Shown one piece after another: positions 16,153 through 24,231 of a stretch of DNA of 64,000 bases. Source of the DNA: JACQFK01 sp036383955 (GTDB taxonomy: Bacteria; Planctomycetota; MHYJ01; JACPRB01). The DNA lies in the NCBI GenBank assembly GCA_036383955.1, contig DASVNH010000204.1, forward strand, positions 15,345 through 79,344. Direction: 5' to 3'. The stretch's first letter is position 1. Each line of letters begins with the position of its first letter. The notes under the pieces are model-generated. The model ran no database searches. It saw only the letters and a list, made by a program, of their open reading frames with translations, and was not told where the DNA came from. The position numbers and the translations under genes were made by a program.

Positions 16153-17915
16153 TTCTTCTCCTCGACGGTCTTCAGCTTGAACTCAGGCGGATTCAGCTCC
16201 AGCTGGAACTTGCGGAAGCGGACCTCCATGGGCCCGCCGCTGTGCACTTGAGGCGCGATCTTGCCGGACTTGGCGATCTGGTCGTCGTCGAGCGAGGCGC
16301 AGAGATTGCCGTTCACCGCGGTGCGCACCTTGTTGCCCACCGCGAGGATCTCATAGACGTTCCAGTCTTCCTTCTTCACGAACTTGTCCCCGTCGAACTG
16401 TTGTCCCTTCGCGGGGAAAAGGAGGCCGCGCGCGGACTCCTCGTAGATCTTGCCCCACCAGCCGGCGCCGACGTCCGCCTGGCAGCCTTTGGCCTCGGTC
16501 TTGCCGTGCGGCACGCTGCGGAACTGCACGCCGCTGTTGCCGCCGTGGGGCGTCAGCTTCACCTCGAAAATCAAACGGAAGTCGGCGACTTCCTGCTTCG
16601 AGAAAATGAAGCTGTTGTGCTTGAGGGGGCCTTTCCCGACCAGCTCGCCGTTCTCGACGCTCCAGATCGCGGGGTCCCCTTCCCAGCCCGTCAGGTCCTT
16701 GCCGTTGAAGAGCTCGACGGTCTGCGCCGCGGGCAGCGGCACCTGGCCGGGGCTGGCCAGGTAGCTGAAGAGATCCCGGATGTCGGCCTCCGTGTAGGCG
16801 TTGAGGATGCCCTCCGGCATCATCGAGATCTCGGCGAGGCGCCGGGCGTCGATCTCCCCCGTCGGGATCGTCAGGACGTCGTTCTCCGTCGCGATCGTCA
16901 CGGCGTCGCGCGTCTCCGCCTTCACGATGCCGGAGATCACCCGCTCGTTCTTCAGGCGGATCATCGTCGCCTGGTAGTCCTTGCCGATCAGCGCGCTCGG
17001 ATCGAGGATGTTCTGCAGGACGTAGTCCAGGTCCGTGCGGTTCGCGCCCGTCAGCTCCGGGCCCACCTTGCCGCCCGCGTCGAACAGCGTGTGGCACTGC
17101 CCGCAGGTCTTCGCGAAGAGCGCCCGGCCCTTGGACGGGCTTCCCTTCGGGCCCTTCGAATACTTGGCCTTCCAGTCCGCGATCATCTTCAGGCGGTCGG
17201 CGGGCGTCGCCCGCGCCGTGCCCCACTCCGCCTCGATCCAGGACGTCACTTCCGCGTCGCCCAGCTCGGACAGCTGGCGCGCCGTCGCGGCCGAGACGTC
17301 CGCCCGGGGGATCGATTTCCCCCGCAGCGCCGCCACCAGCGCCCGCGCGTACTCCTTCCGCGCGGCCAGCGTGTTCAGCGCGTCGCGCTTTTCCGCGACG
17401 TCCAGCCCGCCGTAGACCTTCAGCACCGCCTCCGCCGTAGCCGGATGGGAGTAGGAGGCCAGCCCGCGGATCGAATCCCCCCGCATCGCGGGGTCGTCGA
17501 GCAGCTTCAGAAGGACGTCGGGCAGCTTCGCGTCGCGCGCGCCGAGCAGGCTGTCGAGCGCCGACTTCCGCGTGTCGAGCGGCGCCTTGAGGTCGCCGAG
17601 CTGGAGGCGGAGGGCGTCGAAGGCCTTCGGATCCCCGAACGTCATCGCCAGGGACTGGGCCAGCGCGCGGACCTCCGCGTTGGCGCTCTTGCCGAGGCGC
17701 TCGGAGACGTCCGACCAGCCGGCGGGCATCTTCACGCTGGGGCGGCCCTTGAGGCCGTCGCGGATGCCGCGGAGGATGTCGAGCTGGAACGCGGCGTCGT
17801 CGACGTCCTTCAGGATCGCGACGAGGGCGCCGAGGTTGTCGTCGGCCTCCTGCGGGACGACGCAGAGGATCGCGAGCAGCAGCCCTTCGACTGCGCTCAG
17901 GGCAGGCGACAGCAT
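16149..17915 (-). CDS. HEAT-like / PVC haem-binding cytochrome c / DUF1080 protein
   Basis: 588 residues from ATG 17915 behind a strong AGGAGG. The leader region (MLSPALSAVEGLLLAILCVV) contains a short genomic repeat read in frame. Residues about 30-250 are helical HEAT-like repeats. A cytochrome c site CGQCH is at 271-275, followed by the PVC haem-domain pattern (VGPELTGANRTDLDYVLQNILDPS ... ISMMPEGILNAYTEADIRDLFSYL). A DUF1080 / 3-keto-disaccharide-hydrolase-like domain fills about 385-575 (ELFNGKDLTGWEG ... GGNSGVQFRSVP). It probably takes electrons from the dehydrogenase encoded just upstream, while the DUF1080 part binds or cleaves an oxidised sugar. In many planctomycetes the dehydrogenase and haem domain are one polypeptide; here they are two. 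Confidence 0.9.
   Translation of the reverse strand: MLSPALSAVEGLLLAILCVVPQEADDNLGALVAILKDVDDAAFQLDILRGIRDGLKGRPSVKMPAGWSDVSERLGKSANAEVRALAQSLAMTFGDPKAFDALRLQLGDLKAPLDTRKSALDSLLGARDAKLPDVLLKLLDDPAMRGDSIRGLASYSHPATAEAVLKVYGGLDVAEKRDALNTLAARKEYARALVAALRGKSIPRADVSAATARQLSELGDAEVTSWIEAEWGTARATPADRLKMIADWKAKYSKGPKGSPSKGRALFAKTCGQCHTLFDAGGKVGPELTGANRTDLDYVLQNILDPSALIGKDYQATMIRLKNERVISGIVKAETRDAVTIATENDVLTIPTGEIDARRLAEISMMPEGILNAYTEADIRDLFSYLASPGQVPLPAAQTVELFNGKDLTGWEGDPAIWSVENGELVGKGPLKHNSFIFSKQEVADFRLIFEVKLTPHGGNSGVQFRSVPHGKTEAKGCQADVGAGWWGKIYEESARGLLFPAKGQQFDGDKFVKKEDWNVYEILAVGNKVRTAVNGNLCASLDDDQIAKSGKIAPQVHSGGPMEVRFRKFQLELNPPEFKLKTVEEKK
17883..17905 (-). repeat. Short interspersed repeat within a signal-peptide coding region (copy 1)
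   Basis: Minus strand reads CTGCCCTGAGC ... GAAGGG, encoding ALSAVEG within the leader of the cytochrome/DUF1080 protein. Related copies at 26054, 34482 and 37385 also lie in the first codons of secreted-protein genes. Confidence 0.7.
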
Positions 17916-17923
17916 TCGACCTC

Positions 17924-20242
17924 CTACTTGCCCGCCGCCAGGCGCCGGGCGATGAACTCGCGGACCCGGGGGATCTTGGATTTCGCGGCGAGCGCCGCGC
18001 CCGCCTTGAGATCCGAGCCCGCCAGGGGCTCGACAGCATACCAAATCAGCAGCGGAAGGTTGTGGTCCTGCGCGTCTTCCTCGTGGGCGACGAGGCCCTC
18101 GCAGAGGCCGCGGCGCTTCTCGACGGCGATCCGGCCGGCGGCGGAGGCGAGGTACTTGCGGACGACGGGCGACGGGTCGCTCTTGGCGAGTTCCTCCATC
18201 TTCGCGAGCACGGCCGCGGCGGGCTCGATCTCGCAGGACAGCTGGACGGCCCAGCCGCGCACGAAGGGATCGGCGTGGCCGAGGAGCCTGAGGGCGAGGG
18301 CCTCCGTGAAGCCGCCGGTCGCGTGCAGGGCCCACATCGCGCGGAGGACGCGGGTGGCATCGGGGTTCTCGAGGTGGACGGCGAGCTTCGAATGGACCGC
18401 CGGGCCGGTCTCGCGGCTCTGCAGCACCTTGCGGGCATGGCGCACGAACCAATCGTTCTTGTGCAGGGTGTACGCGACGAGCTCGTCGTCGCTCGCCTTC
18501 GCGAGGTCGACCTTGACCGGCGCGGGCTTGCCGTAGCTGACCTTGAAGATCCGGCCGTTCGAGGTGTCGTGCTGCGCCGGGTTGCCCGTGTGGCACTGCT
18601 GCTTGTCGTACCAGTCGATCAGGTAGGCCTGGCCGTCGGGGCCGTAGCGCAGGTTCATGATCTGCGACCAGCGGTCGTTCGCCAGGATGAAGTCCGGGCC
18701 GTGCTTGCCGACATAGCCCGAGCCCTGCGCTTCCAGGACGTCCATGTTCACGCGCGCGCCGTGGATGTTGTTGAAGAAGATCTGGTTGCGGTACTGGTCG
18801 GGCCAGGCGCCGCCCAGGTACACCATGGCGCCGCAGTGCGCGTGGCCGCCGCCGGCCGCGTCCGACAGCCCGTTGCCCGCGTGCGGTCCGCGCGTTCCCG
18901 TGTAGTGCCGGTGATCGGCGATCGTCTGCAGGTCGGCGTACGTGTACGGATTGAAGTGGTTGCCCGCCTGGCGCTGATAGCGGGCGCCCTGAATCACGTG
19001 GTAGAGATGCGGGATCACGCAGGCCGTCGCGAACGCCTGCCCGTGGTCGTTGAAGTCGATCCCCCACTGGTTCGAGCAGCCTTCCGCGAACATCTCGAAG
19101 ACGTGCCGCGTCGGGTGGTAGCGCCAGTAGCCGGCGTTGATCTTCTGCTTCTTCTCGTCGCCGGGCTTGCCGACCTCCGAGTGGGTGAAGACGCCGTGGC
19201 AGCCGTAGAGCCAGCCGTCGGGGCCCCAGATGAAGGCGTTCAGCGTCTCGTGCGTGTCCTGGTGGCCCCAGCCGTCGAGCAGCTTCAGGGGCTCGCCGTC
19301 CGGGATGTCGTCGCCGTTCTTGTCCGGATAGTGCAGCAGGTAGGGCGGCGCGCCGACGTAGACGCCGCCGAAGCCGACCTCGAGGCCGGTCACGAAGCTC
19401 AGGTTGTCGACGAAGACCTTCCGGACGGCCTTCCCGCCGACCTCCTCAAACACCACCACGCGGCACTTGCCCCCTTCCTCGAAGGGGCGCCACTTGGGGT
19501 AGCTTTCGTTCTCGACGACCCACAGCCGGCCCCGGTCGTCGAAGGCCATCGCGATGGGCTGCTTGACGTCGGGCTCCGCGGCGAAGAGCTTCACCGAGAA
19601 GCCGTCGGGCACGGTCATCTCGCGGGCGGCGTCTTCGCCGGACAGGCCGTTGTGCTTGTAGGCGTCGGCGGACGACTTCCCCGCGGGGCGCGGGTTGGCG
19701 GGCGCGGGCTTCTCGGCGTGGAGGCGGAAGTGGTCGAAGTTGATGTGGCCCCAATGGCCGGCGTTGTTGTCGACCAGGCGGATGAAGATGTCCTGGTTGA
19801 GGAGGCGGTTGAGATCGAGGACGACGGCCTTCAGGCTCTCGCTCTCGTCGCCGCTGACGGTCTCGAAGACCAGGTTGTCGCGCGCGCGGACGATTTCGAC
19901 GCAGGTGTTCGCGTGCGCTCCGCCCGCCACGAGGAAGCTGGCCCAGCGGTGGCTGACTTTGAACGCCGGCGAGCTGAGCGTGCCGGTCGCGGCGTCCCCG
20001 TGGTTCTCGAACGTGCCGATCCACCAGTCGCCCAGGTGCTGGCTCTTCATGTCGGTCCGGCGCTTGGCGACGGCGTCGCCCTTTACCGGCTGCTTCTCGA
20101 AGGCCGTGCCGGTGGCGGTCCAGCCTTCGAGGCTGCCGGCCTCGAAGTCCATGTTGAGGGCCTTGCCGTCGGCGCCGACGGGCACGACGCCGTCATCGGG
20201 CGACATCGCGAGGAGCAGCAGGAAGGGGGCGAAGCGCGTCAT
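17924..20242 (-). CDS. PVC-type membrane-bound dehydrogenase (sorbosone-dehydrogenase-like propeller)
   Basis: 772 residues; leader MTRFAPFLLLLAMS; GGAGG precedes the ATG. Residues about 28-175 form a lectin-like sandwich (MDFEAGSLEGWTATGTAF). The dehydrogenase propeller follows at about 205-590 (VPDGFSVKLFAAEPDVKQP, MAFDDRGRLWVVENESYP, NAFIWGPDGWLYGCHG, GGGHAHCGAMVYLGG, LIDWYDKQQCH, NGRIFKVSYG). The C-terminus is HEAT-like. This is the architecture of planctomycete putative membrane-bound dehydrogenases, thought to oxidise sugars outside the cytoplasm. First gene of an operon with the haem/DUF1080 gene (8-bp gap) and the FG-GAP gene. A family-A palindrome lies 21 bp upstream of the start. 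Confidence 0.9.
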   Translation of the reverse strand: MTRFAPFLLLLAMSPDDGVVPVGADGKALNMDFEAGSLEGWTATGTAFEKQPVKGDAVAKRRTDMKSQHLGDWWIGTFENHGDAATGTLSSPAFKVSHRWASFLVAGGAHANTCVEIVRARDNLVFETVSGDESESLKAVVLDLNRLLNQDIFIRLVDNNAGHWGHINFDHFRLHAEKPAPANPRPAGKSSADAYKHNGLSGEDAAREMTVPDGFSVKLFAAEPDVKQPIAMAFDDRGRLWVVENESYPKWRPFEEGGKCRVVVFEEVGGKAVRKVFVDNLSFVTGLEVGFGGVYVGAPPYLLHYPDKNGDDIPDGEPLKLLDGWGHQDTHETLNAFIWGPDGWLYGCHGVFTHSEVGKPGDEKKQKINAGYWRYHPTRHVFEMFAEGCSNQWGIDFNDHGQAFATACVIPHLYHVIQGARYQRQAGNHFNPYTYADLQTIADHRHYTGTRGPHAGNGLSDAAGGGHAHCGAMVYLGGAWPDQYRNQIFFNNIHGARVNMDVLEAQGSGYVGKHGPDFILANDRWSQIMNLRYGPDGQAYLIDWYDKQQCHTGNPAQHDTSNGRIFKVSYGKPAPVKVDLAKASDDELVAYTLHKNDWFVRHARKVLQSRETGPAVHSKLAVHLENPDATRVLRAMWALHATGGFTEALALRLLGHADPFVRGWAVQLSCEIEPAAAVLAKMEELAKSDPSPVVRKYLASAAGRIAVEKRRGLCEGLVAHEEDAQDHNLPLLIWYAVEPLAGSDLKAGAALAAKSKIPRVREFIARRLAAGK

Positions 20243-20262
20243 AGGGCGGCCTCCAGAACGAA

Positions 20263-20297
20263 GTGTTATCGTTCCAATCGGATTCGAACGTTAACAC
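20263..20297. repeat. 35-bp palindrome, family A (copy 1)
   Basis: Arms GTGTTATCGTTCCAATC and GATTCGAACGTTAACAC around a single G, with two mismatches between arms. It lies between the creatininase-family gene and the dehydrogenase start, both on the minus strand. Copies at 31541 and 43059. Confidence 0.8.
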
Positions 20298-20403
20298 GTG
20301 GCGTCAAACTAGCCCTGAATACGCCGGGGAGCCATGAGAAATAGCGAATACGGTTTGAGATAATTTACCCGCCTCTTTCCTCTGGAAAAGCCCCGGCTCC
20401 GGC

Positions 20404-21165
20404 TCAGGCTTTGAGGAAATCCTCCAGGAAGGCGGTCGCCCGTTCCAGGGTCGCGCCGACGATCCGCTCGCCGTCCTCCCGGGTGGCCAGCCGGGCGTCG
20501 CCGAGGGCCCCGTTCTCGCTGAGCTCGTCGAACTTCCAGGGGACGTCGATCTTGGCCGAACCGCTGGGGTTGGCGTGGCGGTACGGCGACGGCCTGAGCT
20601 TCCCCGCCGCCAGCTGGTCCTTGCGGACGATCTGGGGGGCCAGGGCGAGGGCGACGGACGTCTCGACCTCGCACGCGTGGTTGTAGGGCGTGTGCTGGGC
20701 GGTCTTGGCGCACTCGTCGGCGGCGAGCGAGAACCAGGCGAGCGAGGCGGCGTGGATCCCGCGGTCGCGGAGCTTGGCGAGGGTCAGGGCCAGCGGCGCC
20801 TGGTTGCCGCCGTGGCCGTTCACCACGAGCAGCTTCTTGACGCCGTGGCGCAGCAGGCTGTCGGCGAGGTCGCAGACCACGGCGTCGAAGGTCTCCGGCC
20901 GCAGCGTCAGCGTGCCGGTGAATCCCATGTGGTGCGGCGAGACGCCGTAGGGGAACGGCGGCAGGAGCGCCACGCGCGGGTGGAAGGCGCGGGCCAGGCG
21001 CTCCGCGAAGGCCGTCGCCACCGTGATGTCGCACGACATCTCCAGGTTGGGTCCATGCTGCTCGGTCGCGCCGGTGGGCAGGATGCCCGCCTTGACCGGG
21101 CCCCAGGCGGCGCGGGCTTCGGCGGTCGTGACGTCCGACAGCGAAAGGATGCCGGGGTTGCGCAT
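20404..21165 (-). CDS. Creatininase-family amidohydrolase
   Basis: 253 residues, the normal family length; GCGGAGG precedes the ATG. Family motifs: GATEQHGP (34-39 region, metal Glu35/His37), Asp46 in SCDIT, NGHGGN (116-121) and HACEVETS. These are the dinuclear metal ligands of creatinine amidohydrolase-like enzymes, which open cyclic amides or cleave related C-N bonds. No signal peptide, so cytoplasmic. No creatine pathway gene is nearby, so the substrate is probably another amide. It faces a solute symporter across a palindrome, which could supply the substrate. Confidence 0.9.
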   Translation of the reverse strand: MRNPGILSLSDVTTAEARAAWGPVKAGILPTGATEQHGPNLEMSCDITVATAFAERLARAFHPRVALLPPFPYGVSPHHMGFTGTLTLRPETFDAVVCDLADSLLRHGVKKLLVVNGHGGNQAPLALTLAKLRDRGIHAASLAWFSLAADECAKTAQHTPYNHACEVETSVALALAPQIVRKDQLAAGKLRPSPYRHANPSGSAKIDVPWKFDELSENGALGDARLATREDGERIVGATLERATAFLEDFLKA

Positions 21166-21225
21166 CGCGCCTCCGCAATCTCGTCGCGAAATGATCGACA
21201 GCCGCCTCTGTAGGTTATACCGTGA

Positions 21226-21301
21226 GCCGAGGCATTAGGCATTAGGCCAAAGGCAATAGATTCGTCCGCGATTGCCTTTTGCCTAAGGCCTATGGCCTCG
21301 G
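21226..21301. repeat. Imperfect palindrome of GGCATTAGGC type
   Basis: Left arm from 21226 contains GGCATTAGGCATTAGGCC and AAAGGCAAT. Right arm contains ATTGCCTTTTGCC and AAGGCCTATGGCCTCGG, ending 21301. About 30-base arms with a 13-base loop. It lies between the divergent creatininase and symporter units and its right end touches the GGAGG that serves the next gene. Confidence 0.7.
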
Positions 21302-21307
21302 AGGAAC

Positions 21308-21574
21308 GTGGATCCCGTCTTCAAGAACGCCTCGCGCGAAGCCAAGGCCGCCCTCCTGCTGTTCGGGGCAGTCTTCTCCTGGACGATCGGGGTCACGGCC
21401 TGGAAAGGCTACAGCCGGAAGGACGTCGTCTTCGTTCTCGGCTTCCCCGACTGGGTCTTCTGGGGCGTCGTCGTGCCCTGGCTGGCCTGCGTGGGGATCT
21501 CGCTCTGGTTCGGCCTGCGGTTCATGAAGGACGACGACCTGGGCCCCGAGAAGCGGGAGGGCGTCGATGACTGA
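21308..21574 (+). CDS. DUF997 (YhdT-like) small membrane protein
   Basis: 88 residues from GTG 21308, chosen because GGAGGAA lies at ideal spacing (21300-21305) and the protein then begins MDPVFKNASREAKAA, matching the family. Two membrane helices (LLLFGAVFSWTIGVTAW; VFWGVVVPWLACVGISLWFGL) and a short charged tail. DUF997 proteins are encoded just before sodium:solute symporters, as here, where it overlaps the symporter gene by eight bases. Probably an accessory subunit of that transporter. Confidence 0.87.
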   Translation: MDPVFKNASREAKAALLLFGAVFSWTIGVTAWKGYSRKDVVFVLGFPDWVFWGVVVPWLACVGISLWFGLRFMKDDDLGPEKREGVDD

Positions 21575-23075
21575 GAGCTGGACGCCCTTCGTCATGCTGC
21601 TCGCGATGATCGCGGGCTCGGTGTGGCTGGGGACGCTGGCCCAGCGCGCGATGAAGGGCGGGACCTTCCTCAAGAGCTACTTCCTCGGCAACCGGGGCCT
21701 CGGCGCCTGGGCGATGGCCCTGACGGCGACCGTGCAGAGCGGCGGGACGTTCATGGGCTTCCCGGGGATCGTCTACGGCTTCGGCTGGGTGGGCGCCCTC
21801 TACATCGCCGGCTACGTGATCGTGCCGATCACGGCCTTCGCGGTTCTGGGCAAGCGGCTCGCGCAGATGTCCCGGAAGCTGGGAGCGCTGACGGTGCCCG
21901 ACTTCCTCCGCGAGCGCTACGGCTGCAAGTGGGTGGGCCTGCTGGCGTCGATCCTGATCGTGCTCTTCCTGACGGTGTTCATGCTCGCGCAGTTCAAGGC
22001 GGGCGCGCTCGTGATGAAGGACGCCTTCCCCGCCTCCGCCGCGGCGAAGGGCGTCGATCCCTATCTCGTGGGCCTGGGCCTTTTCACGCTCTCGGTCATC
22101 GCGTACACGCTGATCGGCGGCTTCCTCGGCGCGGTCTGGACGGACCTGCTGCAGAGCGTGCTGATGCTGATCGGCGTGCTGGTCCTGTTCGGCCTCGTGC
22201 TCTGGGCGTCGGGCGGCCCCGAGCACGCGACGCGCCTGGCCATGGAGAAGATGGGGACCGACTTCGTCTACGCCCCGGGCACGAAGAAGAACGGCGATCC
22301 CTTCCTGCCGCTCGGCGCGGCGGCGTCGATCTTCATCTTCTGGAACTTCGCGGGCATGGGCGTGCCGGCCAGCCTCGTGCGCGTCATGGCCGCGAAGGAC
22401 TCGACCGTCATGCGCCGCTCCGTGGCGATGCTCTCCGTCTATAACTTGCTCATCTACGTGCCCCTCATCCTGATCTCGATCTGCGGGCGATCCCTTTTGC
22501 CGGACCTGAAGGACGCGGACAGCGTCGTCCCGGCCCTCGCGCTCCTCACCACGCGCGACATCCCCGGCGGCTCGCTCCTGGCCGGCCTGGTCCTCTCCGC
22601 CCCGTTCGGCGCCGTGATGGCCACCGTCAGCACCTTCCTCGTCGTGGTGGCGTCGGGCGTCGTGCGCGACATCTACCAGCGCTTCATCAACCCCGCGGCC
22701 GACGACCGCCGCCTGAAATGGGTGTCGAGGGGCACCATCGTCGCGGTCGGCGCGGTTTCGGTGGTCTCCGCGATCTGGCCGCCGGAGTACCTGCAGACCT
22801 TGATCGTGCTGGGCGGCAGCCTGGCGGCGACGGCCTTCCTCCCGCCCGTGGTGATGGGGTTGTACTGGAGGCGCGCGACGGCCTCCGGCGCCTTCGCGTC
22901 GATGATCGCCGGGCCTGCGGTGGTGTATCTGGTCTATAAGAAGCCCGCGCTGGGCATGGGTCTGGGCTTTTTCGTGTGGGGCCTCGCCGCCTCTTTCCTC
23001 GCGGGCCTCGCCGTCAGCTGGGCCACGAAGCCGCCGCCGGCCCCGCGGCTGGATCCGATCTTCGAGGCCGCGTAA
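21567..23075 (+). CDS. Sodium:solute symporter (SSS family)
   Basis: 502 residues, typical for the family, with about 12-13 hydrophobic helices. Family features include SYFLGNRGLGAWAMALTATVQSGGTFMGFPG near the N-terminus, where SSS proteins bind sodium and substrate, YTLIGGFLGAVWTDLLQ, and AAVPLI-like helices further on (APFGAVMATVSTFLVVVASGVVRDIYQRF). It imports an organic solute with Na+ across the inner membrane. The DUF997 partner and overall form resemble the pantothenate-type branch, but substrate cannot be assigned. Its stop codon lies inside a hairpin that also borders the convergent gene. Confidence 0.92.
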   Translation: MTESWTPFVMLLAMIAGSVWLGTLAQRAMKGGTFLKSYFLGNRGLGAWAMALTATVQSGGTFMGFPGIVYGFGWVGALYIAGYVIVPITAFAVLGKRLAQMSRKLGALTVPDFLRERYGCKWVGLLASILIVLFLTVFMLAQFKAGALVMKDAFPASAAAKGVDPYLVGLGLFTLSVIAYTLIGGFLGAVWTDLLQSVLMLIGVLVLFGLVLWASGGPEHATRLAMEKMGTDFVYAPGTKKNGDPFLPLGAAASIFIFWNFAGMGVPASLVRVMAAKDSTVMRRSVAMLSVYNLLIYVPLILISICGRSLLPDLKDADSVVPALALLTTRDIPGGSLLAGLVLSAPFGAVMATVSTFLVVVASGVVRDIYQRFINPAADDRRLKWVSRGTIVAVGAVSVVSAIWPPEYLQTLIVLGGSLAATAFLPPVVMGLYWRRATASGAFASMIAGPAVVYLVYKKPALGMGLGFFVWGLAASFLAGLAVSWATKPPPAPRLDPIFEAA

Positions 23076-23100
23076 CGTTGGTGCGTCGCTTCAACGTTAC
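23072..23100. terminator. Bidirectional hairpin at convergent stops
   Basis: GTAACGTTG (23072-23080) and CAACGTTAC (23092-23100) form a 9-bp stem with an 11-base loop. The symporter stop TAA (23073-23075) lies in the left arm and the opposing gene's stop abuts the right arm. No T-run. Confidence 0.6.
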
Positions 23101-24231
23101 CTAATCGCGCGCCTCCAGGAGCCGGAGCGACATCCCGTGGAGCGGCGTCTTTCGAGGCGTGATCTTCCTGGCGTCCCACGCCTGAAGGAGCTCCTTGTAG
23201 TGCGCCTCGAGCTCTTCGGGGCTGCGAGGCTTGATGGTGCTCCAGAAGCGGGGGATCTCGAACCGTGCCGCGAGGCGCAACAGCTCCGTGTTGTACGGCA
23301 GGAGCTCGCTCTCGCTGGGCTTCGGGTCGTGGAGGACGTCCTTCATGCGCTTCAGGCGGAAGTTCCTTTCCACCTCGAACCAGGGGAGGCTGTCGAAGCG
23401 GAAGTCGTCCTTCCACATCGATGGAAAGCGCTTCAGGTGGGCGTCGACGAGCTCCGGCTGCTCCGGGTTGAAGCCCGAAACTTCGACGTACACCCCCTCG
23501 CGGTGCTTCCAGGCGACGTGCCAGCCGCCGCCGGCGTCGCGGTGTATCACGCTGCCCCGCGGGCTGCGGCGGACCGTCCACGTCCCCCAGATCAGCTGGC
23601 CCACGACCTGATGCTCGATCGCCGGGTCGGGCTTGAACAGCATCACCTCGCAGCCGAGGCCTCCGCCGCCTCCCGGCGCGTCGATCTCGGTGAACACGGT
23701 CCGAACGGCCTCGGGCGGATGGACCTCGCGGTCCTCGAATCGGAATCGGGAGATGTGGATCGTCCACGGGGCGGGCGGCGCGCGGAGGACCCACGGATCG
23801 CAGAGGCCGTCCTCCTGAAGCCGCTTCCTCGCCTGGACGACCAGATCTTCCTTCTCGGTCCACGAGGCCGAGAAGCGGGGCTTGCCGTCCAGCGTCGTCT
23901 CCTTGATGGCCTCGACGTGGGGATTGGCTTTCTTGAAGGCCTCGGCCTCCTCGCGCGTGGCGAAGACGCTGCCCGTCGGCTTGTAGTAGATGCCGTCGGC
24001 GTAGCGATACGGGGCCTTCGGCACGCTGTAGAGCAGCTCGACCGTCACGGGGACGCGGACGGCCCACGCATCGCCGTCACGGCGAAGCTCCCCCTTTCCC
24101 TCATGGGACGCGAGATACGCCCGCGCGTCCGCCTCGTCATTGAAGCGCGCTTCCTTCAGGCCCGTGTACTTGAAGCCGTCGAGGCGTTCCCCCTCGAGAA
24201 GCGTCGCCTGCGCGAGCAGCAGCGCGATCAT
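23101..24231 (-). CDS. Secreted protein of unknown family
   Basis: 376 residues from ATG 24231, which overlaps the upstream stop (ATGA); short leader MIALLLAQA. No known domain was recognised. The N-terminal part repeats a small alpha/beta unit twice (ARFNDEADARAYLASHEGK; SVFATREEAEAFKKANPHV). The middle is beta-rich with many Trp (WTIHISRFRFEDREVHPPE, LIWGTWTVRRSP, GGWHVAWKHREGVYVEVSG). The C-terminus is helical and charged. It is co-transcribed with and downstream of an alpha/alpha-toroid protein, so the two may act on the same extracytoplasmic target. Confidence 0.7.
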   Translation of the reverse strand: MIALLLAQATLLEGERLDGFKYTGLKEARFNDEADARAYLASHEGKGELRRDGDAWAVRVPVTVELLYSVPKAPYRYADGIYYKPTGSVFATREEAEAFKKANPHVEAIKETTLDGKPRFSASWTEKEDLVVQARKRLQEDGLCDPWVLRAPPAPWTIHISRFRFEDREVHPPEAVRTVFTEIDAPGGGGGLGCEVMLFKPDPAIEHQVVGQLIWGTWTVRRSPRGSVIHRDAGGGWHVAWKHREGVYVEVSGFNPEQPELVDAHLKRFPSMWKDDFRFDSLPWFEVERNFRLKRMKDVLHDPKPSESELLPYNTELLRLAARFEIPRFWSTIKPRSPEELEAHYKELLQAWDARKITPRKTPLHGMSLRLLEARD

